From: Ectocarpus siliculosus
Taxonomy: Eukaryota > Sar > Phaeophyceae > Ectocarpales > Ectocarpaceae
DNA: 64,000 nt
Direction of reading: 5' to 3'
NCBI GenBank assembly: GCA_000310025.1
Contig: FN649752.1
Coordinates: forward strand, 3,606,478 to 3,670,477
The notes under the pieces were generated by a model, which ran no database searches, was not told the origin of the DNA, and worked only from the letters and a program-made list of their open reading frames with translations. A program made the translations under genes and the position numbers. Positions 23,111-35,274 of the stretch are shown piece after piece (the stretch's first letter is position 1; each line of letters begins with the position of its first letter).

Positions 23111-26100
23111 TTACACGTTTGCGGAGATGTAGTCGACCGCATCCTTAACAGTGACCATCTTTTGCGCGTCGTCTTCTGAGATCTCGATCTGTTGGATGAC
23201 GCGTGGCAGTCAACGGCGGCGCAACGAGGGACGGGAAGGGGTGGGTCGTGGAAAGAGGAGTAACCAGAAACGGGTACCTGGGTGGATTATCACAACTTCA
23301 GGGTACACTTGGAAATCAACACGACACCAATCTCCGACAGCCTCCGCCGTAGATCGCGGCGAAATCAATAAACCGCTGTCTTTGTCCTGTGCCTCGGAAG
23401 CATGATGCACGAGGCAGGTCGTGCCCGTTTTCCTCTCTCTCTCTGTGCTTTTACTGATCAGCACCACACCGAACGAACTCGTGCGTCAAGCGAGTCCGAC
23501 CCTCTGTCGAGAGGGGCCGGTATCCTATGGAGGCGGTGCCTATGAACGAGCGAGCGTGGTTGGTGGTTTGGTTGTGGGCATGTATGTGCGGTACACGGTA
23601 TGTGCGGTACACGATTTTTTTTGTATGACCATTTCTGGGTACAAAATCGACCTCTTCCGGGTACACACCAATAACCACTATCGGTCATAACAGAGGGTCC
23701 TAATGCCAGTGGTAGTTGTACCCGATGGAGGTTTCTTCCGAAATGGGTACGAAGGTTTTTCGGCGAACCAGCTAACAGCCTGGGGGCGCTTTTATGTTGA
23801 GTTCTACAGTGTACCCTACAGTGGTGATAAAGTACCCGGGTATACCCGTTTCTGGTTATTGGTCTCGTGGAAACAACACAGCAATTGCGTGGGTAGCGTA
23901 GAAACAACACCATATGGCATGTAGGTCGAACACTGCTGGGGAAAAGGCATCCGGGGCAAAAAAGTTCCTCAAGTAACACGACAAAAAGCTCGATGGCTAC
24001 TTATATTCAGGGAGACACACCGTTGAAGAAATCTCACCTCAAAGAGGACCAAAAAATTGTGAGACTGCCCTATTGAATACGAGTCGTGAAGAGGTACTCA
24101 ACTAAACGCATTCCCCAGTCGTTAGACCATTAACCTAGCACCCCTACAAGCCCGGACCGAACGATATGCTGGCTTTTTCGCCGGCCCAGGCTACGTTGCA
24201 CAAGGATGAAGTAGAATCTAGAAGAGGGGGGGGGGGGGGGGGGGCACTTACGTCGAACTTCTCCTCGAGCGACATGATGATCTCGACTGTGTCCAGGGAG
24301 TCTGCGTCGAGGTCCTCGATGAAGTTAGAGTCGATCTTCACCGATCCCTGCTTCTCGAGCTGCTCTCCCACAACCTCAATCACCTTTCGTCATGCGCGCG
24401 GGTTGAGAAGAACCGAAATATTGAAAGAAAAAACATCGTAGTCTTTGCACCACACATTTGAGCATCATCCATCCCGTGTCTTTTAGACTCCACTGGCACC
24501 ACGCTAACGTTGTTCATTGAACGGTTGGGCGTAGAAATCTAAAAAAAAACGTCTTGTACACGAACACAAAGAACGTCACAGCAGCGTTCGCCCAAACCGG
24601 TTGAACTCGCTCTCTCAGCAATACTTTCCGATTGCCACCATAAACAGTTACACCAACAAACTTTCCTTGACAAAATCCCCCCCAAACGCTCCAACGGGCT
24701 TCGCGAAACCCTGCTGCAGCTGCCAACACATGTGTTTCAAACACACCAAATGCTGTGCGTGCACACACACAGCGCGTGCCCCGAGGCTACAAGCCACCAC
24801 CACCGCTCTTGACCTTAGATTTAAGGTTCTTACTCACCTGAGCCTCGACCTCGCTCGCGTCTGCCATGCGGACGGGCGCGACCGAAGACCGTGCGCAGGT
24901 CCGCTGCTGGGCTACGAAAGAGTTGGTTCCCACCGGCGCGAAGAAAGCGGCGCTGTCGCCGTCAAAACACGATGGGGGCACAAGCGGGGAATTAAAATGA
25001 TGGTCCCTGTATGTAGAGTTAAAGGCCGCTGAAAATAAGGCAGTGTACAAACATTGCCGGTGATACGCGTGACACAGACAGAGGGGGTTGTCTCACACTC
25101 TCGGACATCGGTGTCGAGTGCCTACATAGGCCGCCTAAATCCCATGGCACGATGTATGCGGCCGTTTGCCGGCCACTAGTGCTGTGCAGGCTTTGTACCG
25201 GCACAACCACAAGGGCACCTCAACCACATGATAATCATAATCATGTCATCCAAGTAACTCTTGCGGTACACTCGCTGGTATGGACCCCGACTCGTGGGCG
25301 CGCACCGTATGTACGCGTGCGCGTCGCCCTCTGCACAAGACACATGATGAAGAGACAGCCGTCAACTTCTGCAAACTACTGTACCGCCTGCGGCTGGTGC
25401 GTCAAACTCCCGCCGACACGTGTAAGGACGAAAACCAAAACACGAACACACACGGGGCCTGAGGTATTTTCATTGGTCACGCGGTTACCGCGGTCCATGC
25501 TAAAATAGCGCGTATCGTTGCTACTACCGTATGTACAACACACGATGCTATTACTAGATGTACATCAACACACTTTTTCCCGCGGGTATTGCTTGGCTGT
25601 ATGCATAATTGCTCCGAGTGTTTGGTCCTGTACTACGAGTCAGGGGCCTTTTTCTTACGGTCGATGTTTGCCATCCATCTTGCTTTTTGTGGGGGGGGAG
25701 GGGGGGGCGCGAACGGACAGACAGCCCGTTGGACTTTGCACTGCGGACATCTACTCTACCCTTCCACGAGCTGTGGGTGATACTGGAAACGTTGAAGTCG
25801 AAAGTGCAAAACACCCATATACCCGAAGCTCCAGCAAATTACTTGAGTACAGAGTGCCAGCTACACGGTACGAGACAGACTTGTGGGACAACTTTCGCTA
25901 AAGACGCTCGACGAATAAAACACTTTGGATCCCCCCCACAGATCCCTGACATCCAACAAATTTCGGTTGCTCCTATGGCCGACGTCTCCGCCTCGTACAT
26001 ACGTCTGTCTTTGCGAGGCCTCATCACCTAAAAAGGGTGCGTCGCTCATTCGCCAAGTCTCCTTTGTGTGTGTCTGCGCCGGAAGCGGCCTCTGCTGTTG

Positions 26101-27092
26101 TTGTGTGTAGAGAGGCCGCCACACAAACACAAAACGGCGCGTGAATACTACTACGCTGTAGCAGCAGTCGCTGATATGTCCAACTTACCACAGTAGAAAT
26201 AACATGCTGCTGAATCTACTAGTCCATGTGTACTCCCCAAAAACCCAAAAACAATTAATTAAATCAAACACCCCCATATATATTTGTCATCGAACGCATT
26301 CAGTCAAGTTACACGCGCACGAAATGGAACCGGCTGGGGCATGTTCGTGACGCCGCAGTACTACTCGGCCGTTTTCGCCACTGAAACGTCCAACACATCC
26401 GATGGAACGAGGTTGATGATGTGGCACGTGCCCTTCAGAGGAGCTGTTGCCAGCGTCAGCATATGGGACGGATTTCGGGCTTGTGGGACATGCATGCCAA
26501 GAGCCCGCCAAACGTCATCGAGATCGCCACAGCAGCGCAGCTGCCGGTAGCTCACACCGCCAACACTAGACAGCATCTTCAGCCTTTGGCCTTGCAGAAC
26601 GAACTCGGAGATAACCACACACTCTCCGAGTACTCCCTGAAATCTCCCCCAAGTCTTCGTGCAGACTGCAGTAGTGGACAGCTGCAACCAGCAGGGGAAC
26701 ACGCGAGGGGCTGCGCATCTTGGCACAACAGAGATCTCAACTTGAGACAGCGACAGGGAGCCACGTGCGGACCATAGCCAGGACACAACGCAACGGCGGG
26801 GAACAGCAGGCACCGCAGACTAGTTGAATCTAGTCCAGGGGGGTACCAACAGCCAGGCAGAGCAGTCGCAAGGACATCGTCGAAGCTCTCTTCGATTGCG
26901 TCGCTGTCGTGGTTAGCACCGCCTATCCCAAAAAACAAACAAATGCATGCATGTATGTGCCATGAGCAGCCTCTCTCTCCGTCTTGCAAGCTTTCCTGCC
27001 AGACAAAGGACGCGAGCGGCGACCGCCAAAGAAGCGCACGCTCACCTAGGAGCTGCCACAAGGGCGGCGGCGACAAACTGGATGACCTTCAT
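23111..27092 (-). CDS. acpP: Plastid acyl carrier protein (nuclear-encoded, four exons)
   Basis: Exons 27092-27046, 24952-24838, 24383-24252 and 23188-23111 join in frame to give 123 residues. ACP carries growing acyl chains on a 4'-phosphopantetheine arm in type II fatty acid synthesis. Residues about 46-123 are the ACP fold; the attachment site is the D-S-L motif in '[18 protein letters not shown]', with Ser83 as the modified residue. The C-terminal helix ends in '[12 protein letters not shown]'. Residues 1-15 ('[15 protein letters not shown]') are a signal peptide, followed by 'SAAFFAP', an Ala-Phe motif typical of heterokont plastid presequences, then an Arg/Ser-rich transit peptide up to about residue 45. 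All introns are GT-AG. The signal peptide sits alone on exon 1, two kilobases from exon 2; its assignment rests on matching phase and motif, so it is slightly less sure than the rest. Confidence 0.9.
23262..23862. repeat. Diverged inverted-repeat element within ACP intron 3
   Basis: The left arm (about 23262-23321: 'taaccagaaacgggta', then 'ttatcac', then 'agggtacact') recurs in reverse complement at about 23794-23862. The arms are clearly related but diverged. The segment between is rich in 'GGGTAC' words, like the large inverted-repeat element at 39626-41137. Probably an old non-autonomous DNA element. Confidence 0.5.
24092..24192 (-). repeat. Short interspersed repeat, copy A (ACP intron 3)
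   Basis: Shares 'gtcgttagaccatt' and 'ccctacaa..c' with copies at 32061-32169 and 63619-63726, and an opposite-strand copy at 37949-38021. This is the most diverged of the plus-strand-reading three. It lies about 60 bp inside the donor end of intron 3. On the gene sense strand it reads 'ggttaatggtctaacgac'. Confidence 0.6.
24228..24244 (+). repeat. Poly-G run next to the ACP exon 3 donor
   Basis: A run of about 17 G lies immediately downstream of the donor of the 24252-24383 exon (as poly-C on the gene strand). Confidence 0.85.
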
Positions 27093-28962
27093 CTCTGCGT
27101 GTGGTGTGGTGTGGAGCGAAGGTGAGCTAGGTAGCGCGAGAGAGCGAGGTAGACGATGTGTGCACAGGATGGATGTGCGGCGCAGATGGCATCGAAAAAC
27201 TGGGCGGGGACGCTACAAGATTGCCCCCTGGGTTTCCACTTTCTCGGATTACGGGCGGGAGGAAACCATCATCTTTATCTACATGCATACCTATGAAGAA
27301 TGCTGTCCCAGCTGTAGTAGTTATTTCGTCGCACCCCAAGTAGCACCGGTATGCTGTTGTATGATCTGCTGAGTAGTTTGTGAGACGTCGGTGTTGTGCT
27401 TTTTCGCTTCTTGTTGCATGCATCAGTGTGTAGACGATACCCATCAAACCACGCCATCACGCGGACACACAATTTTTTCCACGAATGACGCTTCGCTACA
27501 CAGCATATGGAAAGGGCCTGGACGAACCTTGCCTGCAGGTAAACGTTCACATCACATTAAACGTTCACATCACATACGTATAGGCAAAGCGCTGCTCGCC
27601 AGGCGTACAATCACATCATGTTAGATCAGCATTTATGTGTCTGTTCCCGCTGGCTTCCATGGGGAAAGTGAAGTACGAAGAAACATCCACCGTCGTATCC
27701 ATGCATGCATGCGTATATTGTGAGAGGGCGATCCCATGGGCCCACGAACGCCCACATGAGCAAGTCGGCGAGAGGTTTTCCGCACAACTGCCCTCTCTTG
27801 TCTTTTTAAGTCAACGAGGCAATTCTATACTTTGACGGAATACCGTACGAGTCATCCGCGACCAGGAATATATATACGGACTTGATAAACATGACTTGCA
27901 ACAACTTCAACAAACTCAACACGACTAACTACCCGTTCGGGAAAATACGTACCTCGTTCGAAGGCATGCGTTCAAATGAAGTATTTACTGCTGTGATTAA
28001 GGGGGGAAATCCGCTGGGTGATAATCGACTTGAAGTATGCGTCTCTTTGAGTCCTCAACACACTGAGACAGCAGTGATACCATCACAAGAAACAAAACAT
28101 CTACCAGGTATGACCAAACCGACTGATGTTTGTGAGCGATAATATCGTAACGCCCATCACACCCCCTGCAGCGCGCGTTGAAACGAGTTGCTGCTAGAGC
28201 GTCCCCCCGATGATGCGTGCAACCTACATGCGAGCGATGGCAACCACAAACAGTCCATGGAGGCCTGGTCTTCCCCACCCAAAGGAACAAACACATAACG
28301 ACCGCCAGTCTAACTTCGACTACACGAAACGGGCATGATCCAGAGGGTGCAACAGCGGGGAGGGGGACAGCTCATTCAATATCCTGTGCCTAACAAAGAC
28401 CCTTTATATGCAAGCATAACGGGAGGCACCGGGCGAGGGCGCCGCTGGAGAACAAACCCGTTTGGAAGCAACTTTGACGTAACCAAACCGAGGAGTAACG
28501 CGTCAAATCTCGTGATCTCCAGGGCGGCACAAGCCTAGCTTTCGGCGCCGTGAGTATTTTCCCTATGTACCTAGATAAATGAATTGGTAACTCTATGTTC
28601 ATCACGCCCCAGCCAAGCCCCACACAGGGCAGGCAAGGGGCGGCAGGTACAGGCAACAAGACACGCCATCCTCCCAAAACAGACCCCGACCCCTCAAACC
28701 AGGGCTGACTCTAACAAACAGACCTGGACCGAAATGGCAGGCGCCCTTCTCAGCAAAAACAAAAAAAAACGTACCGAACTGGTCGTGTCACTATCTGTGC
28801 GGTCGTATACGGTCCCCATCCGAGGACCGCCTTCTTCGCCGAAGCCTAAAGTCTATGATAAGAATAGTACCACCCCTCAGAGGAAGAGGGGTAACTTCTT
28901 CCCTCCCCGAAAAAAAAAAGAACCGTTTTTCGTTTCCCTTCTCTTTTCTCGTGTTGGCTGTA
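27093..28962. other. Intergenic stretch between the PAPS/APS reductase-like and ACP genes
   Basis: Holds the 5' flank of the ACP gene and the 3' flank of the reductase gene. Open frames (for example 27882-28142) have no recognisable content. A direct repeat 'acgttcacatcacat' occurs twice near 27543-27574. Nothing else is supported. Confidence 0.4.
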
Positions 28963-31900
28963 TTACTTGCTGTGGATGCCGCACTCGGTCTTCTCGGAGC
29001 CGTCCTTGTTCTTCATACCCTCGAACCTGCCGGACCGCTCCCCGCCGTAGCTGAACCAGTTCTCGAGCGGAACCTTGCGGGTGCTCTGCATGTCCCCCAG
29101 GGAGGAGAAGCCGACATCGTGCAGGGGGTGGTAGGGCACGTTGTGCTTCCGCAGGTAGGTCCAGCAGTCCTCGAACGACCAGAAGGACAGCGGGTTGAAC
29201 TTGGTCCCCTCCCACACGGGCAGGGCGGCGCGCTCGAAGCCGTGGTCTCGGCGGCGACCGTTGATCCAGGCCTCCGTCTCGGCCTCCTTGAGGGCCCGCA
29301 TCAGGGGCTCCACCTTGCACTTCTTGTCGTACTGGTCGATGTCCTCCATCCAGTAGTCCTCGCCGTACCTGTGGGCGCCGCGCCGTTTTTGTCATGTTTG
29401 TTACTTGGCCGAAGGATGTTCGTGTTGCCCACCGGACCACCCAATAAAATACTTGTATTGCTGTTTGTTTTGGGCTACGGGGGGGGAATCAACCAAGCAT
29501 CCCCGATGGGAGAGACTTTCCCCTAGATACACGTTGAGCGGCGCGACGAGTGATGGTCATGTGTCCACGGCAGGGCTCTTCGTGCCTTGAACGGAATCGG
29601 CCGTGATGGTTAAAAACAAAATTAGAAGCAAGCCTAAACGAACGCTGAGGAGGCCGAGCGAGTGGGGGGGTGGGGGGGGGGGAGGAGAATCACGTGGCGG
29701 AGGAAAGTGTTGTGTGGTAAAGCCATCCATCATATTGTATCGAACGACGTCATTCACACGTATCGTATCGTATCGTATCGAGGGTCAGGCTCACTTGTCA
29801 TAGAAGTCTTGCTGCGTTTCGCAGTCCACGCAGTGGTAGATGGACGCCTTGAAGCCGTAGTGCTCCTCAACCTGCCAGGGGGGCGGAGGATGGTGGGGTG
29901 CGCGTACTCAGGTTGTGCTCACCGTAAACTGACTTTGACCAAGCTTCTATTTCGAGACGAGGGAGCGTTCCTGTGTGGACGGGGGTGGAGGCGGTACTTT
30001 TAACACGACATTCCGCTTGTCTGCACAAAAAAAAATTGTATGCCATGGAAAGGACAAAATCAACGACAAAATTTGCCCCCTCGCCATGTTTCCGTTGCAA
30101 CTATGCAGTCTCCTTGTCCGTCGGCCCCTCTGTCCTTCGTTCTCTTTCTCTCTGTCTCTCTCTCTCGTCAACCCTCTGCGTCCCCGGCTCTCCTGGTCTC
30201 CTTTGCAGTTTCTCCCGCCTGTTCTCGCTTCGTCTGCATCTCTCTCGCATACTGTACCTTGTCTACCCACCCAACGGCAGCAAACCCTCTTCCCAAAAAT
30301 GCTCGCTCTGCACCCTCCCCCCCTCCATCCCGCTCTACGCGGAACCCCTCTCACCTCGTGCAAGAAGTCGAGGGACTCCGGGAAAAGGAAGTACGTGTCG
30401 ACGAACACGACCTTGATCTTGTCCAGAAGACCGGCCTTGGCGATGGCGTCGAGGATGACGCAATCCCCGGCGATGAGAGCCGTCGTGAAGATCGGGTTCT
30501 TCTTCTCCTGCGGGCGCGTTGATTGGTAGGCGCGGTTTACATCGGCGGGGTTGTGATTCGGCTGCTCGTTAAATGTGTTCGGTGTCTTTTCTCGATTGGC
30601 GTGGTTTGTATCGGTGGAGATTAGATCGTTATTTCAGCTTTTTCGTAGATATGTTCGCGTAGATACGTTCGTTTCTTTTCTCTATTGGCGTGGTTAGTTT
30701 CGATGGAGTTTAGCTCGTTGATTCAGCGGTTCGTTTCTTTTCTCAACGAAGAAAGGTCTTGTGCTGGTCTGCTGTGCTGCGGGCGGGAGGAACAGCGTTC
30801 CCTAAAGGGCATGCCACTGCAGGTGCACGCAGCGGAACACGCCCAAAAGCAGTAGTGGCGTTGGCTTTGGCGGGACTCCTGTTAAGACGTGTGGCATACC
30901 ACCCTCAACGCTACCCACAGCAGTCCTTCGCACAGCCACATAAAAATTACCTGTGTTTACACCCCAAGACATGGAACCTGCATCGAAAGACGAAAGTAGA
31001 AAAGTCAAAAATAGCGTTGCACCAGTACGCGCAATGCGTTCGGGGGACAGGGGACCGGGGTTTGGCGCCAGCGGCAACGTAGACTTGTCCCTACCTGCGT
31101 CTATCTTGAATACAATATAGATCCCCGGCATGACTATCCACGGGCCCGGTGAACACAAGATGGATCCCCAGAAGCTACCCGAGGGGTCCCGTGACTACAA
31201 GATGGAGGATCCCGGGCATATCCGCAGCTTTGTGTAGCTGCATGTATGTACTCACAGCGACAAGCTTGGCGAAAGAGTCCGCGAGCTGGCTCTCCAGGTT
31301 CGACATGCGCACCTCCTCGAACAGCTGCGACGGAAACACGCAAGATGACGTAGAGACATCACAGACAGAGACGGATGTCAAGCGTTGTCATATGCTGGGT
31401 GTACAAGCGATTTGCGTGTGTGCTTGCACGGGTTCGTACGAAGAGCATGTAGCCAAGTAGACAGCAGCAATTGTAAGGCGCGTGTGCGGGGTGTGTGGAC
31501 GAACTTCTTCACGGGCTGCATGTACATCCTTATTCTGGAGGATAACAGGGTTTTGAAAAACATATCATCATGAAGTTGCATGAGCGAAGTGAACGACCTT
31601 TCGAGTTCTACAGCAGCAGCAGAAGCAGGGACAGACGGAAGGCAGGACGGCAGTCCATGGTGTGCGAGCACAGAACACTTTTTTCTTTTTTCTTTTCGAC
31701 GTGGCAAGACAGGTTCGAGACAAGGCTGTTCAGGCGGCCTTGATCATACACATCATGATACACACCAATCTGCAAAAAAGCCCACCAACGACAGGTTGGC
31801 TTGAAGCACGTCATGATGACGTTCATAGGTCGAACATGTCCGTGTTGTCTAGAAACATTAAAATGTAGTTCTTTGTTAAATTGGGCGAGCGGAGTTTTGC

Positions 31901-33849
31901 CGTCGTGTTGCAAGAAATGGGTCAAACGCGAGGTTTCATCAGAGCATGTCCGAAGCGACAACATGAGAACCATGTTCCCCTGCTGCGGCCCATGCTGTCC
32001 GTTAACCAACCGCATAAAGCCCTGCGGTTGGCCTGGTACAGACCCGTAGGGGGGGGGGGGGGTACTCATAGTCGTGCATGCCGTAGTCGTTAGACCATTG
32101 ACCTCGCATCCCTACAAAGCCGGGACGGAGCACGCCGGGTTCTCACCGGACCAGGCTCTCACATCACCAAGCGCGAAGCGCGGTGAGGTATTCGGCGAGT
32201 CGCATGAAGGGTGCGCTGCATCCTGCTACAAGGGTGTTCGGCATCTTGTGCTTACTTCCTTGCGTACGGATGAGAGTTGCGTATGACTTAATTTATTTTC
32301 TGGTGCGTTCACTTCCAGAGACAATTGTAAGCTCTGTGTAACTGCCTCGAGGGTGTTTGACCAATTTAACACAACGTGCGATTTTCCCCTTTGCGCGGAG
32401 TGAGGGTTCTCCACCCTGCACAACATGATCTACTCGACCACCATTCATGGTTACCGCAACAAAAAAAAAAGCGGTAACCTGGTCGCCGAGTTCACGAAGT
32501 GAATCGGCTTGTTTTACAACATCGCTGCCAGGCGACGAAAACCCAATCCCGATGGCAAACACCGGGGGGGCGGCTTTTTTGACGACGTCGTTGCCAAGCG
32601 ACGAAAACCCAACCCCGATGGCAAACACCGCGGGGGGGGGGGTCGCCAAACATGAAACGATGAAAACAGTCATGCACACCTTGTTCATCTCTGCGTCCTT
32701 CCCCTCCCCGTAGTCGGTGCCCTTGGGGATCTGCACCGAGAAAGAAAGAGCGGCACGCGGGAAAGGCAACGCGCGTGCGCGCGGGGGAAAGGGAGCATGA
32801 GCAAAAAATAGGCATGCACGGGGATTGACTTCTCCGGGTGTGATTCAATACATGGTGCCGGTTCCGCATGTTCCCTTTCATGGCGGCTACAACAGTCTGT
32901 GAAGACGCACGATACACGTATGACACGACGTAGCCATAAAAACCGCTGCTGTGTCCTTCCAGAAAGCTCGTCGAATAGAAAACCACAACGAACCATTCTG
33001 GAGGTTGTTCAACACCGGAGGAAAGCTCTTGGGATTGGAGAGGTGTGGCAGTGGGATGGACCGCCGCCGCGCCGCGATACCAGCGACACGCGGGAGCCAA
33101 ACGGTTAACTGCATGTTACGCCAAGTCAGCGCAACGTTTACTTCCAGGAGAACATTGGGTAACCGGTTACAGAGCCTACGCACAGCAGTCGGATCCATCC
33201 GAGCGCCCGCGGGTCGTTAAACGGAGCAAAAACCCACATATTTCCACTGACTAATGTTTTAGCTGCTTGTTGCAGCCATCCGGCATGCTTTATCTCCGGG
33301 TGTGGGGATTGATGGTTTCGCGGTACCACACATGATATGTCTTGGGCAAACAAAAGGCATTCAGCTAGAGTATTGGGCATAATCATCCGAGGTTGCGACC
33401 GGTTGACAGCGCAACGCCCCCCCGAGACACCCACAACATCAAGTACGCTGATTGCACCGGGCGCCTGCGACACCGCAGACACATCTTGGCGACACATGCA
33501 AAAAAACACAAAACAGAACGTGGTTCATGTGGGATGAAGGACGGGCTGAGGCTCTCCTACACTTGTCGGCACAACGGACCAAGGGCCAGCAGCAGCACTA
33601 CTATTACGAGGATTCGTCTGCCCCAAGGGGTGATCTTGTGCAGGACAAGCGACAAGCACTCACGGTGGCGAAGTCCCGGGGGAAGTTGGCGGCGAGCTCG
33701 GGGTTGAGGCCCATGCGCACGGGCACGTGCTGCACGGCGCTGGTGGCGGAGCTGCTGGCGGCAGCGCGGGTGCTGAGCACCGGTGCCGCGGGCACGAAGG
33801 CATCGGCCCCGGCGGCCAGCAGGCTCAAGAACGCGAGAGATGTCTTCAT
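28963..33849 (-). CDS. Plastid PAPS/APS reductase-like protein lacking Fe-S cysteines
   Basis: Six exons join in frame: 33849-33664, 32730-32680, 31324-31256, 30507-30355, 29871-29795 and 29368-28963, giving 313 residues. The family reduces activated sulfate (APS or PAPS) to sulfite in sulfur assimilation. Residues 1-20 are a signal peptide ending in 'ADAFVP', the Ala-Phe plastid motif, so plastid location is expected. The nucleotide-binding core includes 'VVFVDTYFLFPESLDFL' and 'WINGRRRDHG'; the catalytic cysteine is Cys308 in the C-terminal 'TECGIHSK'. The cysteine pairs that bind [4Fe-4S] in plant-type APS reductase are missing: the first position reads 'KKCKVEPL' and the second 'GFSSLGDMQSTR'. 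This agrees with the cluster-free APR-B type known from mosses and algae, or with PAPS reductases. There is no thioredoxin-like C-terminal domain, so a separate electron donor is expected. The 32680 donor (GTGTGC) is weak; other junctions are standard. Confidence 0.88.
29759..29781 (+). repeat. (CGTAT)n microsatellite in an intron of the reductase gene
   Basis: Four to five copies of CGTAT lie just downstream of the 29795-29871 exon. Confidence 0.85.
30516..30750. repeat. Diverged tandem repeat, three units, in a reductase intron
   Basis: 'gattggcgtggtt' and related forms recur near 30519, 30593 and 30683, each followed by a 'tcg.tg.ag.tt' stretch and 'gttcg.t.tcttttct'. The spacing is 73-91 bp. 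The units lie just upstream (gene sense) of the 30355-30507 exon. Confidence 0.55.
32061..32169 (-). repeat. Short interspersed repeat, copy B (reductase intron 2)
   Basis: About 108 bp, nearly identical to copy C at 63619-63726 from 'gtactcatag' through 'ggctctcacatcacca'. A poly-G run borders its left end. On the gene strand it reads '...gatgcgaggtcaatggtct...'. It resembles a SINE head in size and dispersal, but I cannot confirm tRNA-type A and B boxes. Confidence 0.75.
32509..32641 (+). repeat. Two-copy 66-bp tandem repeat in reductase intron 2
   Basis: 'gcgacgaaaaccca', followed by 'cccgatggcaaacacc', occurs at 32532 and again at 32598, each copy ending in a poly-G run. Confidence 0.85.
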
Positions 33850-34721
33850 GTTATGTGCCGAGAAACCTGTAAAGCTCGATCGAGGTGGCACTGACCAGTA
33901 CGCCCGCCGGAGTGAGGCAAGGGGGATCGGTGGATAGCGTTGTAAGCATAATCCGTTTCTATCGCATCTGTTGTGACCCCTCCTCCTTTTTTGCCAAGCC
34001 TGCTGCTGCCTGCTGCCTGCTGTTCTGCTGTTGCATCGACGAGCTCTCTGCTGTCTGCAGAGGACGAGGGTAGGAGCTGGGACCATGGAAATCACCCACT
34101 CAAAGGGAACCTTGTACCCTGCTCTTCAGCTTTCATCGTTTCGGGTGAGAAAACATGCCCCGTTCAGATACAAGGAAAAATGGGACGCTCCTTGTTGCGG
34201 CTGATCACACCGCCGTATGTGTAGAACTTTGTGGAACAAAGGTTGTTTGCAGAGACACCGGCATGACGTGCTTGCGAAAAACTCGCTCCGGTAGGGCATG
34301 ATGAGTTCATGCCTTTGCTGAAGTAGTGGGGGTTGGGGATCACCTGCTGGATATGGAACTGCCTTGTGTCTCCTTCAGTGCTTGCGCTCAGAGAGAAACC
34401 AACAATGATACCGGCAACGAGTCTTGGCTTGGACCGTGCGACATAGAGAAGGGGAAGCGGAGAGTTTCCTTGCTCACTGCACAGGTAGTAGCGCTGCTGC
34501 TGCCGTGTAAGCTGCTGTATACTCCGTACACAAGTAGTTCAGAAAATCTCTCCAACAAACACACCAATGCCCCCTGCTGCTTCGTTCTGTGAAGGACACT
34601 CGGCGAGTATTCTACACACAGCAGTAGCCTACAAGGCAGGTTGATGCTCTCTTTTGATCAGTTTGATGACCACGATGTCGGTGCGTGTAGTTCTATTTAG
34701 AAGACTTGAGGGAAAAATAAG

Positions 34722-35050
34722 AGAAGTCTGTACCCATTTGAGATATACCCACAGTAGTCGAACGGGATGTGGTGGGAGTCTTTTCAGTGAGTGGAGGAAA
34801 ACCGGCTGGGTACTGGACTTATTTCGAGTCTTTTAAAGTCTATACACTGATGATTTATATCAGTGATGCCAGCTGGTGCTAAGTACAAAAACATCTCTAT
34901 AGGTAACTTACATTTACAACACATCCCCTGTAGTCTAGTTCTGGGTCTTAGTTCTGGGTCAACGACAAATTTTCGTGGAGAATCCCTCCGTTGTGTCGTG
35001 TATTGTAAAATGTAATCTTCACAGGGGACACGGCTCAGTGTCCATTGACA
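34722..35050 (+). repeat. Dispersed repeat family 2, copy 1
   Basis: Shares 'tcgaacgggatgtggtg', 'gtcttttcagt' and 'tatcagtgatgccag.tggtgctaa' with 58349-58570 in the same order, and its first part with 41413-41490 (reverse strand). It carries about 85 bp not present in the 58-kb copy. It is non-coding. Confidence 0.75.
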
Positions 35051-35196
35051 GCTTGCGGGTTTGTTAGATTTTAGGAATAATATTGTAAAAATCATGGGAG
35101 ATAGAACGAAGGCTACAGCAGTACATAACTCGTTTTTCAAGTCTACAGATTTTTTAATTTCACGGGCAGCAGTAGTTTGAGACTGGTCTTTACCCC

Positions 35197-35199
<3 letters not shown>

Positions 35200-35258
<59 letters not shown>

Positions 35259-35274
35259 CCTCCCTCCCTCTCTC
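35200..35274 (+). repeat. (TC)n / (CCCT)n microsatellite
   Basis: About 27 TC dinucleotides followed by four or five CCCT/CTCC units. Confidence 0.95.

Noticed and set aside
28855-29526. Plus-strand open frame of 223 codons
   Set aside because: It is antisense to the last exon of the PAPS/APS reductase-like gene, whose protein is clearly recognisable on the minus strand.
32061-32169. tRNA gene or tRNA-derived SINE head in the short interspersed repeat
   Set aside because: A D-arm-like 'ggtcaatggtctaac' is present, but I could not build a cloverleaf or find a convincing B box, so it is called only a repeat.
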